From an uncultured Lachnospiraceae bacterium (GTDB lineage: Bacteria > Bacillota > Clostridia > Lachnospirales > Lachnospiraceae): a stretch of 64,000 nt of DNA. This document shows positions 17,198 through 26,807 of the stretch, one piece after another. The DNA lies in contig CAJUDS010000002.1 of NCBI GenBank assembly GCA_910585345.1, forward strand, positions 186,001 through 250,000. Direction: 5' to 3'. The position numbers and the translations under genes are program-made. The notes under the pieces were generated by a model. It was given only the letters and a program-made list of their open reading frames with translations. It was not told where the DNA came from and searched no databases. Position 1 is the first letter of the stretch. Every line of letters starts with the position of its first letter.

Positions 17198-18175
17198 TTA
17201 CGATAAATTTTCCCTGTACCATTCGATCGCAAGGGCAATGCCGCTGGCAAAATCATACTCCGGTTCATACCCAAGCAGCTCTCTTGCCTTGGAAATATCC
17301 GCATTGGAATGTTTGATATCGCCTGCGCGGTCCGGCCCGAAATGCGGTTCGATCTCCTTTCCCAAAGCCCTGCACAAATCATGATAAATATCAATCAGAT
17401 ATTCTCTGCCGCCATAGGCAATATTAAACGCTTTGCCTGCAGCCTCGGAAGAAGCCAGGCATGCTTTCAGATTGGCCTCAATCACATTGTCAATATATGT
17501 GAAATCACGGGACTGTCTGCCGTCCCCATTGATCGTGGGCGTTTCGTCGTGCAAAAGCTCCCTGATAAATCTGGGAATGACTGCCGCATAGGCCCCATCA
17601 GGATCCTGTCTCCTGCCAAACACATTAAAATATCGCATTCCGTAGGTGTCCAGTCCGTATAGCTTTTTATAAAGTCTGCCATACTCTTCATCCGCGCGTT
17701 TGGTCAGCGCATAGGGGGAAAGCAGATTCCCCTCCTGTCCCTCCACCTTAGGCAGCACCGGATGGTCTCCATACACAGAAGAACTGGATGCATAAATAAA
17801 TTTTTTTACTCCCATCTGCCTTGCGGCTTCCATCATATGCAGTGTTCCCCTGATATTGATCTCTTCATAAAGCAGAGGCATTTCGATGCTTCTCGGCACA
17901 CTGCCCCAGGCAGCCTGATGCAGCACATAGGATACGCCCTCGCATGCTTTCATGCAGGTGTCCAGATCACGGATATCACCTCTGATAAATGTATAATTCT
18001 CCCTGTCTGTCAGAAAATCAATATTCTCCTGTTTTCCTGTTGACAGGTTGTCCAGACAGCGCACCTGATAGCCCATACCGGAAATTGCCTCACACAGATT
18101 GGAGCCGATAAAGCCCGCTCCTCCCGTCACCAGAAAAATGCTGTCTTTTGGAAACTGTAACTGTTTATAACCCAT
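17198..18175 (-). CDS. wbpP: UDP-N-acetylglucosamine 4-epimerase, WbpP/TviC-like
   Basis: The 325-residue protein starts at the ATG at 18175; a 65-residue upstream extension lies inside the neighbouring gene and was rejected. FLVTGGAGFIGSNL binds NAD, YASSSSVYGDHPVLPK and LSPYALTKRADEE hold the catalytic Ser/Tyr/Lys, and RYFNVFGRRQDPDGAYAAVI is the block typical of WbpP and TviC, which act on N-acetylated UDP-hexoses or their uronic acids. With the WbpO/TviB-like dehydrogenase at 20355-21671 it would make a GlcNAcA/GalNAcA-type donor. Confidence 0.87.
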   Translation of the reverse strand: MGYKQLQFPKDSIFLVTGGAGFIGSNLCEAISGMGYQVRCLDNLSTGKQENIDFLTDRENYTFIRGDIRDLDTCMKACEGVSYVLHQAAWGSVPRSIEMPLLYEEINIRGTLHMMEAARQMGVKKFIYASSSSVYGDHPVLPKVEGQEGNLLSPYALTKRADEEYGRLYKKLYGLDTYGMRYFNVFGRRQDPDGAYAAVIPRFIRELLHDETPTINGDGRQSRDFTYIDNVIEANLKACLASSEAAGKAFNIAYGGREYLIDIYHDLCRALGKEIEPHFGPDRAGDIKHSNADISKARELLGYEPEYDFASGIALAIEWYRENLS

Positions 18176-18177
18176 TC

Positions 18178-19620
18178 CTATCGTCCTTTCTCTCTTATTT
18201 CCCACAGGCACATCAGTCCTGCGATATAGAACAACGCAGTATTGTATATCATATACCGCGATAAGCACATAATCATCAACGCTGTCGCAAATACATTGGT
18301 GCATATCATCAGCAAAGCAAAAGCCATCAGAAGCGCTGCTTTGCTCTGCCTGTCCTTTCGCAGCAGCCACACCATAAGCGCAGCAGCAAGCAGATACATC
18401 ACTGCCGAATAGATACCCATTACGGCTCCGCTGGCGGAAATAGAACGGGTCAGCCCGCTGACCGACGTCGCCAGATAGTTGGACAGATAGGCGCCCAGCA
18501 GCCCCGGCAACAATTCCCGGTCCATCTGCGACGCCACACGGACTACTTCATTCAATACGCCCGCATCCGCAGCTTTACTCTGCGCCGCATATCCAAACAG
18601 ACAGGGCTGCTGGATTTCAAATCCAATCGTATCATAGAACTCCTCATAATGGTATGCACGGTTTAAAATGCCTGCGGGCGCGTACGCCAGCGTCATCCCC
18701 TCCGCTTCCATCTGCTGGTGCATCTTTGTAAACAGCATCCTCTGGTCCTCGTCCGTCAAAGCAGAGACGTCCGCCGCATCGGAAAGATACAAAAGCGTGG
18801 TCAGCATATTATAGCTGCCTGTCGCCGTTCCTGCATATCCTTCATGAACAATCGTATTATAAAGGGAATTGGCCCCGGCACGTCCTCCCAGAAAGAGCGG
18901 CACGGCCAGACACAGCACCCCCAGCCGCTTCCATCTCCTGCTGCGAATAATGTCAAATAAAACCGCCGCACACCAGACTGCAAACGCGACAAGCATCTGA
19001 TTCCTTGTCAACGCCAGCAGAAGAGAGCAGACAAAACCTGCTCCATAATAACGGCCTTTCTTTTTTTCAGCAAAAAGACCCCGAATCATACATCCGGTAA
19101 ACAGACCGTATAGGGGAAACGCAATTCCCTCCGTCAGCACCGCTTTATTGAGCACCATATGGGAGGAGGAAGCGAGCGGCGTCAGCACATAGGGTATCAG
19201 GGTACACAACCCTGCCAGAATTGTCAGTATCCACGGCAGACGGAAAATCCTGCGGACCACTACTGTCAGATAGAAACAGGACAGCGCGGCGAATACACTT
19301 TGCACCAGCGTGGACACCCGCAGCGCCGGCCATGTATTGACCAGTTCCATTGCCTTCTCACTGTCAAGCTGCCCTGACGAGGCAAGCCACACAATTGTGT
19401 CCGCCTCCTGGAAAATAAAACGGAAAGCTGCAAGAAAAAGAGGATACAATGGTTCTCTCCCCTCCTGCATGGAAATATAGGACCCCGAATCCGGATAAAT
19501 CCCGATCGGCGCTAAATACCACAACAAACCGAAAAATGACAAAAAGGCGCCCAGCAATAACCCCTGCTTCGCCCCTTCCTGTCTTCCTGTCTGTATTTTT
19601 TTCTGTTTACCGATTGTCAT
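18178..19620 (-). CDS. Polytopic membrane protein, GT-C-like, function unknown
   Basis: This protein of about 480 residues has many hydrophobic helices. The first extracytoplasmic loop, IGIYPDSGSYISMQEGREPL, has an acidic residue in the position where GT-C enzymes keep a catalytic Asp, followed by YPLFLAAFRF. I do not recognise a named family. The start at 19620 overlaps the upstream stop as ATGA; an in-frame ATG at 19632 has a slightly better AGG site and cannot be excluded. Context suggests a polymerase or membrane glycosyltransferase acting on the flipped glycan. Confidence 0.7.
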   Translation of the reverse strand: MTIGKQKKIQTGRQEGAKQGLLLGAFLSFFGLLWYLAPIGIYPDSGSYISMQEGREPLYPLFLAAFRFIFQEADTIVWLASSGQLDSEKAMELVNTWPALRVSTLVQSVFAALSCFYLTVVVRRIFRLPWILTILAGLCTLIPYVLTPLASSSHMVLNKAVLTEGIAFPLYGLFTGCMIRGLFAEKKKGRYYGAGFVCSLLLALTRNQMLVAFAVWCAAVLFDIIRSRRWKRLGVLCLAVPLFLGGRAGANSLYNTIVHEGYAGTATGSYNMLTTLLYLSDAADVSALTDEDQRMLFTKMHQQMEAEGMTLAYAPAGILNRAYHYEEFYDTIGFEIQQPCLFGYAAQSKAADAGVLNEVVRVASQMDRELLPGLLGAYLSNYLATSVSGLTRSISASGAVMGIYSAVMYLLAAALMVWLLRKDRQSKAALLMAFALLMICTNVFATALMIMCLSRYMIYNTALFYIAGLMCLWEIREKGR

Positions 19621-20246
19621 CTTTCCAGCCATTTGATAACCTGAAAACCTTCTGCATAGGATACCCCGTTCTGCCGTCCATTATTCTCCGCATCATTTTT
19701 AAAATATGCGATCTTCTCTTCTTTCACTCTGCCGGAATCGGATTCGTACACGCGCATAGCCTCTTCCTTTTTTTCCCAAAGACCGGATATATCCACAAAA
19801 AAGTTCGGGACAAACGGCGTCTCAGACTGATACCAGGTACACCTGTAACCCAGCATCCGCGGCACATGTCTGCCCGCATGAGCCGCCGCCCTCGCAACCG
19901 CTCTGTGGTCATGCTGTATATCCCCCGCAAAATGCGTGTAGATCAGATCGATCTTCTCTTTCTCCACCAAATGGACCAGCTTCGCATTCAGACCGTCTTC
20001 AAATTCAACCCGCAGTGTTTCAAATCCGCCACAGACCAGTTTCCCGCCAATCAGCTCCGCCGCCGCCTGGGCATTCCGGAATACGGTCTCATCCTTGCGC
20101 ACTTCTTTGCGCTCAGAATTTAAAAATCCGGAGGTTGCGGCTACAAAGAGGATAATGCGGTCTCCTTTTTGTCTGTGTCTCAGAAGCGCTCCTCCACAGC
20201 CGATTTCGATGTTGTTAAAATGTGATCCCACTGCCAGTACGTTCAT
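19617..20246 (-). CDS. PIG-L family protein with catalytic Asp-Asp replaced by Asn-Asn
   Basis: The 209-residue protein is a clear paralogue of the deacetylase at 3289-3915 (shared LVCGGFETL, EKIDLIYTH, HAGRHVPRML and WYQS blocks). At residues 8-14 it reads SHFNNIE, where the paralogue has AHFDDIE and the family has AHPDDE. The general-base Asp and one zinc ligand are therefore both Asn, read directly from AAC AAC on the minus strand. The later DIQHDHRAVA zinc region is intact. It may be inactive, have altered chemistry, or bind sugar without hydrolysis. It is the first gene after a good promoter, with GGAGG before the ATG. Confidence 0.82.
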   Translation of the reverse strand: MNVLAVGSHFNNIEIGCGGALLRHRQKGDRIILFVAATSGFLNSERKEVRKDETVFRNAQAAAELIGGKLVCGGFETLRVEFEDGLNAKLVHLVEKEKIDLIYTHFAGDIQHDHRAVARAAAHAGRHVPRMLGYRCTWYQSETPFVPNFFVDISGLWEKKEEAMRVYESDSGRVKEEKIAYFKNDAENNGRQNGVSYAEGFQVIKWLER

Positions 20247-20279
20247 AACATCAGCCTCCTCCTTTTTTATTATTCTTTT

Positions 20280-20308
20280 ATTATACCATTATACGATGCA
20301 ACAGGCAA
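20280..20308 (-). promoter_or_regulatory. Sigma-A type promoter upstream of 20246
   Basis: On the minus strand TTGCCT (20303-20308) is followed, after exactly 17 bases, by a perfect TATAAT (20280-20285). A second TATAAT lies eight bases further upstream, at 20288-20293. The start codon of the PIG-L homologue is about 34 bases downstream with a strong GGAGG in between. This is the best promoter-like sequence I found and probably drives the block from 20246 downward. Confidence 0.65.
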
Positions 20309-20354
20309 TTATTTTGCGTTTGCCGTGATAAAGCAGTCCGTTCACAGTTACTTT

Positions 20355-21671
20355 TCACAGCCGCCAATACAGATAACCTGCCCTCTCGCATGCCTCCCTG
20401 TCAAGTATCCCCTTGATATCGGCAAGCACTTTTTTGTGGCCGTTATCCGCATAGAGAGTCCCGATCTGCTCCACGGTCAGTTTTTCGTATTCCTGATGTG
20501 ACACCGCCAGAATGACCGCATCCACATCCCGGATCTCTTCGGCATTCGTAAAGGAGATGCCGTATTCCCGCTCCGCTTCCGCACGGTCAGCCACCGGGTC
20601 GGTAATCATCGGGCTGATGCCGTACTCCTGCAGCTCGCGCACAATATCAATTACCTTCGTGTTCCGCGTATCCGGACAGTTCTCTTTAAAGGTAAAGCCC
20701 AGCACTGCCACTTTGGCTCCTTTTACCGGAATATCCGCTTTGATCAGATTTTTGACGAGGCTTTCCGCCACATATTTTCCCATATCATCATTGATACGGC
20801 GCCCCGACAGGATAATCTGGGAATGGTAACCAAGCTGCTCCGCCTTGTAAGTCAGATAATACGGGTCCACGCCGATGCAGTGTCCGCCTACCAGGCCGGG
20901 TGAAAACTTCAAAAAATTCCATTTCGTTCCTGCGGCTTCCAGCACCGATTTCGTATCAATGCCCATTTTATTAAATATAATGGACAGCTCGTTCATAAAT
21001 GCGATGTTGATATCCCGCTGGCTGTTCTCAATCACCTTGGCCGCTTCCGCCACTTTTATTGACTGCGCCCTGTGTACACCGGCCTTCACCACCAGTTCAT
21101 ATACTTTTGCCACCACTTCCAGTGTTTCTTCGTCCATACCGGACACAATTTTCGTGATCGTTTCCAGCCTGTGCACCTTATCGCCCGGATTGATGCGTTC
21201 CGGAGAATAGCCGATCTTAAAATCAACGCCGCATTTCAGCCCGGATTCCTTTTCCAGAATCGGCACGCACACCTCCTCCGTCACGCCCGGGTAGACCGTG
21301 GACTCAAACACGATCACGGAACCCTTTGTCAAATTACGCCCCAGAATACGGCTGGCTCCTTCCACTGGCGTCAGATCGGGCGTATGATCCGGATTGACCG
21401 GAGTCGGTACCGCTACGATATGAAATTTGGCCTCCCGCAGCTTTGCTTCTTCATATGTGAAATCCACTGCACAGGCAGCGATCTCTTCATCGCCTACCTC
21501 CCGCGTAGGGTCCACACCGGCGCGGTACATCTCTACTTTGCTTCGGTTCAGATCAAAACCGATCACATTGATTTTTTTTGAAAAAGCAACTGCAATCGGC
21601 ATCCCCACATACCCCAGTCCTACGAGTGACAATTTTTCTTCTTTATTTACCAGTTTTTCATATAAGCTCAT
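20355..21671 (-). CDS. wbpO: UDP-N-acetylhexosamine 6-dehydrogenase, WbpO/TviB-like
   Basis: The 438-residue protein contains [16 protein letters not shown] (NAD binding), [43 protein letters not shown] and [14 protein letters not shown] with the catalytic Cys. These are the motifs of the nucleotide-sugar dehydrogenase branch that oxidises UDP-GlcNAc or UDP-GalNAc to the uronic acid (TviB, WbpO). The start overlaps the end of the PglA-like gene by 14 bases, so it belongs to the upstream transcript. Its pathway partner is the WbpP-like epimerase at 17198-18175. Confidence 0.9.
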   Translation of the reverse strand: MSLYEKLVNKEEKLSLVGLGYVGMPIAVAFSKKINVIGFDLNRSKVEMYRAGVDPTREVGDEEIAACAVDFTYEEAKLREAKFHIVAVPTPVNPDHTPDLTPVEGASRILGRNLTKGSVIVFESTVYPGVTEEVCVPILEKESGLKCGVDFKIGYSPERINPGDKVHRLETITKIVSGMDEETLEVVAKVYELVVKAGVHRAQSIKVAEAAKVIENSQRDINIAFMNELSIIFNKMGIDTKSVLEAAGTKWNFLKFSPGLVGGHCIGVDPYYLTYKAEQLGYHSQIILSGRRINDDMGKYVAESLVKNLIKADIPVKGAKVAVLGFTFKENCPDTRNTKVIDIVRELQEYGISPMITDPVADRAEAEREYGISFTNAEEIRDVDAVILAVSHQEYEKLTVEQIGTLYADNGHKKVLADIKGILDREACERAGYLYWRL

Positions 21672-22791
21672 TTTCGTCTCCTCCGTCTTTTCTTCCGGTA
21701 ATCTCGTCGACCGCCTCTAAATACCGGGCCGTAACCAAGTCCCGGTCAAACCGTTTCTCCATATACCGCCTGCCTGCCTTTCCCATTTCCATTCTCGCCT
21801 CCAGGGAAAGCGACAAAAATTGTTCTATTTTGGAAATCAGATCTTTGCTGTCCTTCTCCCGCACCAAAAACCCGCTTTTCCCATCCTGCACCGTTTCCCG
21901 GCAGCCCGGCCGGTCTGTCGTTATGACCGCTCTGCCGCATGCCGCGCTCTCCAGACATACATTGGACATGCCTTCCGGGTAATACGAAGGATGCACTGTG
22001 CACTGACTGTCCCTGATATAAGGTATTACATCCTCCACACTGCCGATAAACGCAATAATTCCTTCTCTCTGCAGTCTTTCAAACCGCTCTCTTTCTTTAT
22101 AATCCTCTTCCAGAAAACCAAGAATACGGAATCTCGTTTCCGGATGGTTTTTGCAAACTGCCTCCGCCGCATCCATATACTGCCCGATCCCTTTCTCTTC
22201 CATAATACGGGAAATAAATAAAAATCCTACCGTATCTCCTTCCGGAAAAGGCTGGCAGGTAAAATGCCGCAGATTCACGCCCGAACCCGGCAGCATCCTG
22301 TGCCTGCCCAAAGCCGCACCCATATTCTCAAAGATCTTTTTATTGGCCTCGTTTTGAAAAAACACAATCGCAGCTCTCTTCAGAGCCGTTTTATACAACC
22401 TGCGCGTAAGCCGCTGCAGCAGACCGCTTCCCTCCACCGCCGTGCCAAGTCCGGTGATCGTCGTAAGGTAAGGGATCTTTTTATGGCCGCACAATATCCC
22501 CATGTAAACATTCGGTTTAATCGTGTATGTCATTACCACGTCCGGCCGTACCGTATCTAAAATGCCGCTATATGTGCGCAGCAAAATTATCTCCTGCAGA
22601 GGATTCGTTCCCCGTCTGTTTAATGCGGTATCATGAAAGATACAACCCATCTGCTGCAGTCTGCCGCGGTATTCTCCAGCCGGCACGGCAATGTGCACTT
22701 CATACCCGGCCGCCAGCAACGATTCCAGCAGTTCTCTTCTGAAATTATAAAGACCCTCGTCAAAATTGATGGCAAGCAGAACCTTTTTCAT
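21658..22791 (-). CDS. GT4 glycosyltransferase, PglA-like
   Basis: The protein has 377 residues. [34 protein letters not shown] and [19 protein letters not shown] are the features of the PglA/WbpX-like group that adds the second sugar to an undecaprenyl-diphosphate-bacillosamine-type lipid. [18 protein letters not shown] and [20 protein letters not shown] give the donor site and EX7E region. ATG overlaps the stop of the ATP-grasp gene. The position right after a PglC-type transferase supports the second-sugar assignment. Confidence 0.84.
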   Translation of the reverse strand: MKKVLLAINFDEGLYNFRRELLESLLAAGYEVHIAVPAGEYRGRLQQMGCIFHDTALNRRGTNPLQEIILLRTYSGILDTVRPDVVMTYTIKPNVYMGILCGHKKIPYLTTITGLGTAVEGSGLLQRLTRRLYKTALKRAAIVFFQNEANKKIFENMGAALGRHRMLPGSGVNLRHFTCQPFPEGDTVGFLFISRIMEEKGIGQYMDAAEAVCKNHPETRFRILGFLEEDYKERERFERLQREGIIAFIGSVEDVIPYIRDSQCTVHPSYYPEGMSNVCLESAACGRAVITTDRPGCRETVQDGKSGFLVREKDSKDLISKIEQFLSLSLEARMEMGKAGRRYMEKRFDRDLVTARYLEAVDEITGRKDGGDENELI

Positions 22792-23762
22792 TGCTCCGTG
22801 CCGCCTCTCCGAATCATGATTTCATTGTATTTCATCATGACCAGCCCTTCTTCGTACTGTCCGGTCATCACATCGTTTTCTTTTCCGGCCAGATTGTTAC
22901 AGATCAGCTTCATATGATCTACGCCACACTCATAGGCATGGGGATACCCGCCGCCAAACCGGGGATTCACTTCCGAGATATAATATTCTCCTTTGACATC
23001 AAAAATATCGATATCAATCTGTCCCCGGAAACCTGATTCTTGCGTAAATTTTTCAATCAGGGCAAACAATCTCTTATCCTGAAAAGATACGCTCTTATCC
23101 GTCTCTCCGGCGCGCATTGCCAGCTTCTTTTTGGTAAAAACAGATACCGTCCTGCCGCTTTGCATGTCAATATAGCAATCAGCTCCGATCTCCTGTCCCT
23201 CCAAAAATTCCTGGATCATCATCTCTTCCCCGTGACTCACAAGCAGACGCACCGTCTCTTCATCGTACGCCACAGAAATGGCAATGCTCGCGCTGCCTCT
23301 GGCCGGTTTTACAAATACGGGAAAGGACAAAACCCCGGCGTTGATGTCTCTCATAAAAGATTCCACATCCATATAAGACCGTGCGCATTGATAGCCATGC
23401 GCACTAAGCCATTTGTACATTTCCCACTTATTCAATGCCCTCTCACACAGCTCGTAGGATGACCCGATCACTGTGACGCCCAGCTTTTTGAAATCCGCCT
23501 CATGCTGCGCCAAAAGCGACAACTCCGGATCGATCAGCGAGAGGATCCCTGTAATCTCCTCTTTCCGGCAGATCTCATATAACACATCCAGATATCCCTC
23601 TTCTGTAATCCGGGGTACGATATAATACGCATCCGCTTCATACAACGCAGGTGCATTGGCGCTGCAGTCGGCAGCCACTGTCTTTCCCCGGCCTGCCAAC
23701 GCCTTATTAAAATACTGCACTATTTTATTTCTTGTGCCACAGCTTGCAATTAATATATTCAT
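22788..23762 (-). CDS. ATP-grasp ligase (CarB-like), candidate sugar N-acyl ligase
   Basis: The 324-residue protein has a Rossmann-like preATP-grasp start (MNILIASCGTRNK), an ATP-binding FPVFVKPARGSASIAIS with Lys152, QEFLEGQEIGADCYID, and the metal-binding YYISEVNPRFGGGYP. ATP-grasp enzymes join a carboxylate to an amine or other nucleophile. In Neisseria PglB2 an ATP-grasp domain is linked to the phosphoglycosyl transferase that yields a glyceramido sugar. This gene lies between the PglA-like and PLP-decarboxylase-like genes in a Pgl-type block without PglD, so acylation of a 4-amino sugar is a plausible role. The acyl donor is unknown. Confidence 0.85.
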   Translation of the reverse strand: MNILIASCGTRNKIVQYFNKALAGRGKTVAADCSANAPALYEADAYYIVPRITEEGYLDVLYEICRKEEITGILSLIDPELSLLAQHEADFKKLGVTVIGSSYELCERALNKWEMYKWLSAHGYQCARSYMDVESFMRDINAGVLSFPVFVKPARGSASIAISVAYDEETVRLLVSHGEEMMIQEFLEGQEIGADCYIDMQSGRTVSVFTKKKLAMRAGETDKSVSFQDKRLFALIEKFTQESGFRGQIDIDIFDVKGEYYISEVNPRFGGGYPHAYECGVDHMKLICNNLAGKENDVMTGQYEEGLVMMKYNEIMIRRGGTEQ

Positions 23763-23771
23763 ATTCTGTCC

Positions 23772-24992
23772 TCAATCCCCATAATAGCTTTTTCGCACAT
23801 AGTCTTCCGCTGTCCAGTGTTCTCTGACACAGGCGCAGACGCCGTTATCCTCCACATAAACAGCCGGGAAAAAGCGGATAAACAACGGCGTCAGACACAT
23901 CGTATAACCCCCCACCTTCTGATATACAATCCGGTCGCCGGGACACAGACCGGCCTGGGCTTCCATTGTAAAGAGTCTGTCGTTTTCCATACAGGTGAAA
24001 CCGCAGACAACCTGCTTCTCCATTTTCTTTCTTTCCGGCGGCACGTCATATGACAGTTCTGTCATATGCTGGCCGGACTGCCCCTGATACAGTATTTTAT
24101 GAAAATAAGAGCTTTTCCCATGCAGCGGATCGATATCGCTTCTGCTGCCGTCGGTCGTCACAAAACGGCCCGCATAAGTATCCTTACAGTCAATCACAGT
24201 CGTCACATATTCCACTGGCGGCGTAATCAGCGATGTCCCCGGTTCTACGACCAGCATCGTCTTCTCCGGCGCAAATGCAGCGGACAGCTCTTCCCTGACC
24301 GCCTTCATATAGTCCGGAAACTTCGGTTTATTTTCCATGCCGCCAAAATAGCCGCCGCCGATATCCACATAAGCAAGATCCAGTTTATATTCTCTCTGCA
24401 GCCTGCAGGCCATCCGCGCAAGCGCCCTGTAAACCTGCACGCTTCTCGTACGCGTACTGGCATGCAGGTGCAGTCCGGACAGCTTTACGCCCATTGTCCG
24501 CAGTCTTCTGACTGCAGCTTCCAATTCCCCTGTTTCATAAGAAAATCCAAACCTGCCGCCCGCTTCTCCGGCGGACGTCTCCCCCGGGCACATAGATTCC
24601 AGATCAAAATTTACACGCAGCCCCACCGTTACATTTTTATAGCCAGATTCTTCCAGCCAGTCCAGTTCCCGCCAGGCATCCAGATTCACGAGCGCGCCGT
24701 TTTTCAATGCATGAAAAAATGTCCTTTTCCCTTTGACAGGGCCATTGTAAATGATCTGGTCAAAACCAAGATAACGGGCCAGGTCATATTCATCTTCTGA
24801 GACAACCTCCGCATAAAATCCTGCGGTTTTCATCTGCGCCAATGCCCACGGCAGCGCATTTGTCTTAAAGGAATAGCCGACGACCGCATGATCCCAGTGC
24901 TCAGCCAAAGCCGTCTTTAACAGTTCAATTCCCTGACCAAGTTCTTTTTTATGAATCACATAACATGGTGTTTCCAACTGATTGTATTGCAT
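23772..24992 (-). CDS. Fold-III PLP enzyme, diaminopimelate/ornithine decarboxylase-like
   Basis: The protein has 406 residues from the ATG at 24992, with AAAGG and AGGAG upstream; a long upstream extension overlaps pglC and was rejected. VVGYSFKTNALP holds the PLP Lys (residue 43), SGLHLHASTRTRS is the His loop, and DIGGGYFGG, VVEPGTSLI and VVCGFTCMENDRL correspond to the phosphate-binding, EPG and active-site Cys motifs of the DapDC family. In butirosin synthesis a comparable enzyme (BtrK) works with an ATP-grasp protein (BtrJ) on a carrier-bound amino acid. Here it is paired with an ATP-grasp gene in a sugar block, so it may make the acid or amine attached to the sugar. The substrate cannot be read from sequence. 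Confidence 0.85.
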   Translation of the reverse strand: MQYNQLETPCYVIHKKELGQGIELLKTALAEHWDHAVVGYSFKTNALPWALAQMKTAGFYAEVVSEDEYDLARYLGFDQIIYNGPVKGKRTFFHALKNGALVNLDAWRELDWLEESGYKNVTVGLRVNFDLESMCPGETSAGEAGGRFGFSYETGELEAAVRRLRTMGVKLSGLHLHASTRTRSVQVYRALARMACRLQREYKLDLAYVDIGGGYFGGMENKPKFPDYMKAVREELSAAFAPEKTMLVVEPGTSLITPPVEYVTTVIDCKDTYAGRFVTTDGSRSDIDPLHGKSSYFHKILYQGQSGQHMTELSYDVPPERKKMEKQVVCGFTCMENDRLFTMEAQAGLCPGDRIVYQKVGGYTMCLTPLFIRFFPAVYVEDNGVCACVREHWTAEDYVRKSYYGD

Positions 24993-24997
24993 AGCTC

Positions 24998-25615
24998 CTA
25001 CCTTTGCTTTTCCCGTTCGTCCCACAGATACCCTTCCACAGAATCCGTCTCCACTGCCACATCGTCCTCTTTCAGCACGACCATGATTGTCCGCCAAAGG
25101 ATTCGCAAATCCATCCCAAAAGTCAGATGCTCTACGTATTCCACATCTTTTGCAAGACGCGCGTCCCAGGCGATAAAATTGCGCCCGCTGACCTGTGCCA
25201 GCCCTGTCAGCCCCGGTCTCACCGTATGCCGCAGCCGTTCCCGCTCCGTATAATAGGGCAGATACCCTGTCAGCAACGGTCTTGGTCCGATGATACTCAT
25301 GTCGCCTTTCCATATATTCCACAGCTCCGGCAGCTCATCCAGACTCGTTTTTCGCAGAAACGCGCCAAACGCCGTCAATCTCTGCGCATCCGGAAGCAAT
25401 TCCCCGTTCTCGTCTCTTTCATCTGTCATCGTGCGGAACTTATACAGAGTAAAAATCCTTTCCCTATATCCCGGCCGCTCCTGGCGGAAAATCACCGGAC
25501 TGCCCAGCTTTACCCGCACCAGCGCTGCCACAATCACAAACACGGGACTTAGTATAAGCAGCGCCAGCCCCGATAAAACTGCGTCCAGCAATCTTTTGAT
25601 ACACACTCGATACAT
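24998..25615 (-). CDS. pglC: Phosphoglycosyl transferase, PglC-type (monotopic)
   Basis: The 205-residue protein has one N-terminal membrane segment (LDAVLSGLALLILSPVFVI). VIFRQERPGYRERIFTLYKF, TSLDELPELWNIWKGDMS with the catalytic Asp-Glu pair, IGPRPLL and RPGLTGLAQVSGRN complete the short PGT domain. Such enzymes transfer a phospho-sugar from UDP-diNAcBac or a relative to undecaprenyl phosphate and so start a glycan. It sits five bases before the PLP-decarboxylase-like gene and after a PglE-like aminotransferase. A second, long-form PGT is at 61419-62780, so the island starts at least two glycans. Confidence 0.9.
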   Translation of the reverse strand: MYRVCIKRLLDAVLSGLALLILSPVFVIVAALVRVKLGSPVIFRQERPGYRERIFTLYKFRTMTDERDENGELLPDAQRLTAFGAFLRKTSLDELPELWNIWKGDMSIIGPRPLLTGYLPYYTERERLRHTVRPGLTGLAQVSGRNFIAWDARLAKDVEYVEHLTFGMDLRILWRTIMVVLKEDDVAVETDSVEGYLWDEREKQR

Positions 25616-25621
25616 AACGCC

Positions 25622-26755
25622 CTACTTTCCAAACACCTTTCTGATCACACTGATAATCAATTCCATATCTTCCGGCGTATTTTTGATATCACTCGGCAGG
25701 CAGAGACCACGGGAAAAGATATCTTCCGATATGCTTCCCTTTTCTTTGTGGGAGAAAAATTCACAATCCTTATAAAGCGGCTGCAGCTGCATCGGATTCC
25801 AGATATGTCTCGATTCTATATTCTCCGCCTCCAACGCCCGCATAACCTGCACCGGCGTGACGCCGCTCTCCGGCGCAATCGTTATACACGACAGCCAATT
25901 GTTGGCTTCTCCGTCCGGATTCATGGGGTTCATGGCAATCTCCGGTATATCGCGCAGCGCCTCCTGATACGTATGGTAAATATTCTGCTTTAAAGACCGG
26001 TGCAGATCCAGAGACTTCATCTGTCCCCGCCCAATCCCCGCATCCACATTGCTCATACGGTAATTATATCCGATATCATAATGCAGATAATACTTTTCCG
26101 ACGGGTCATTGGCCTGCGTGGCAAGAAAACGCGCCCTGTCAATAGCCTTTTGGTCTTCTGATACAAGCATACCGCCGCCCGATGTGGTAATAATTTTATT
26201 CCCATTAAAGGAATAAATGCCAAAATCCCCGAAAGTTCCGGTCTGTCTGCCCTTATATGTAGCGGAAAGCGACTCCGCCGCATCCTCAATGACCGGCACC
26301 CGGTGTTTCCGGCAGATATCCATAATTTCATCCAGCTTTGCCGGTGTTCCATAAAGGTGGACACAAATCACCGCCTTGGGATGCGGGTATTTTTCAAACG
26401 CCCTTTCCAATGCTTCCGGCGACATGTTCCACGTATCCGGCTCCGAATCGATAAATACCGGCGTCGCCTTTTCATAGCAGACGGGATTGCAGCTTGCCGC
26501 AAAAGTCAATGCAGCGCAGAACACAATGTCCCCCTCGCCGATTCCCAGCAGCTTCACCGCCAGATGAATGGCGGCTGTCCCCGCAGAAAGAGCAGCCGCA
26601 TAGCCTGCTTTCGTATATGCCGCGACCTCCTTTTCAAATGCATTTACATGAGGTCCTACCGGCGCAATCCAATTAGTGTCAAAGGCTTCCTGCACGTATT
26701 TTTTCTCCCATTCGTGCATCGTTGGCGACGCCAGATAAATTCTCTTCCTTTCCAT
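25622..26755 (-). CDS. pglE: UDP-4-amino-sugar aminotransferase, PglE/EpsN-like
   Basis: The protein has 377 residues from the ATG at 26755, which has AAGGAG seven bases upstream. RIYLASPTMHEWEKKYV, LSAGTAAIHLAVKLLG, VIEDAAESLSATYKG and YSFNGNKIITTSGGGM (PLP Lys) define the DegT/DnrJ/EryC1 fold and fit the EpsN/PglE branch. It would aminate the 4-keto intermediate produced by the PglF-like dehydratase next to it. No PglD acetyltransferase follows, which leaves the resulting 4-amine free for another acylation. Confidence 0.87.
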   Translation of the reverse strand: MERKRIYLASPTMHEWEKKYVQEAFDTNWIAPVGPHVNAFEKEVAAYTKAGYAAALSAGTAAIHLAVKLLGIGEGDIVFCAALTFAASCNPVCYEKATPVFIDSEPDTWNMSPEALERAFEKYPHPKAVICVHLYGTPAKLDEIMDICRKHRVPVIEDAAESLSATYKGRQTGTFGDFGIYSFNGNKIITTSGGGMLVSEDQKAIDRARFLATQANDPSEKYYLHYDIGYNYRMSNVDAGIGRGQMKSLDLHRSLKQNIYHTYQEALRDIPEIAMNPMNPDGEANNWLSCITIAPESGVTPVQVMRALEAENIESRHIWNPMQLQPLYKDCEFFSHKEKGSISEDIFSRGLCLPSDIKNTPEDMELIISVIRKVFGK

Positions 26756-26807
26756 AGCTAAACTCCTTCTTTCCCGCATATTGCGCAATTACAGCTTTTT
26801 TCAAGAC

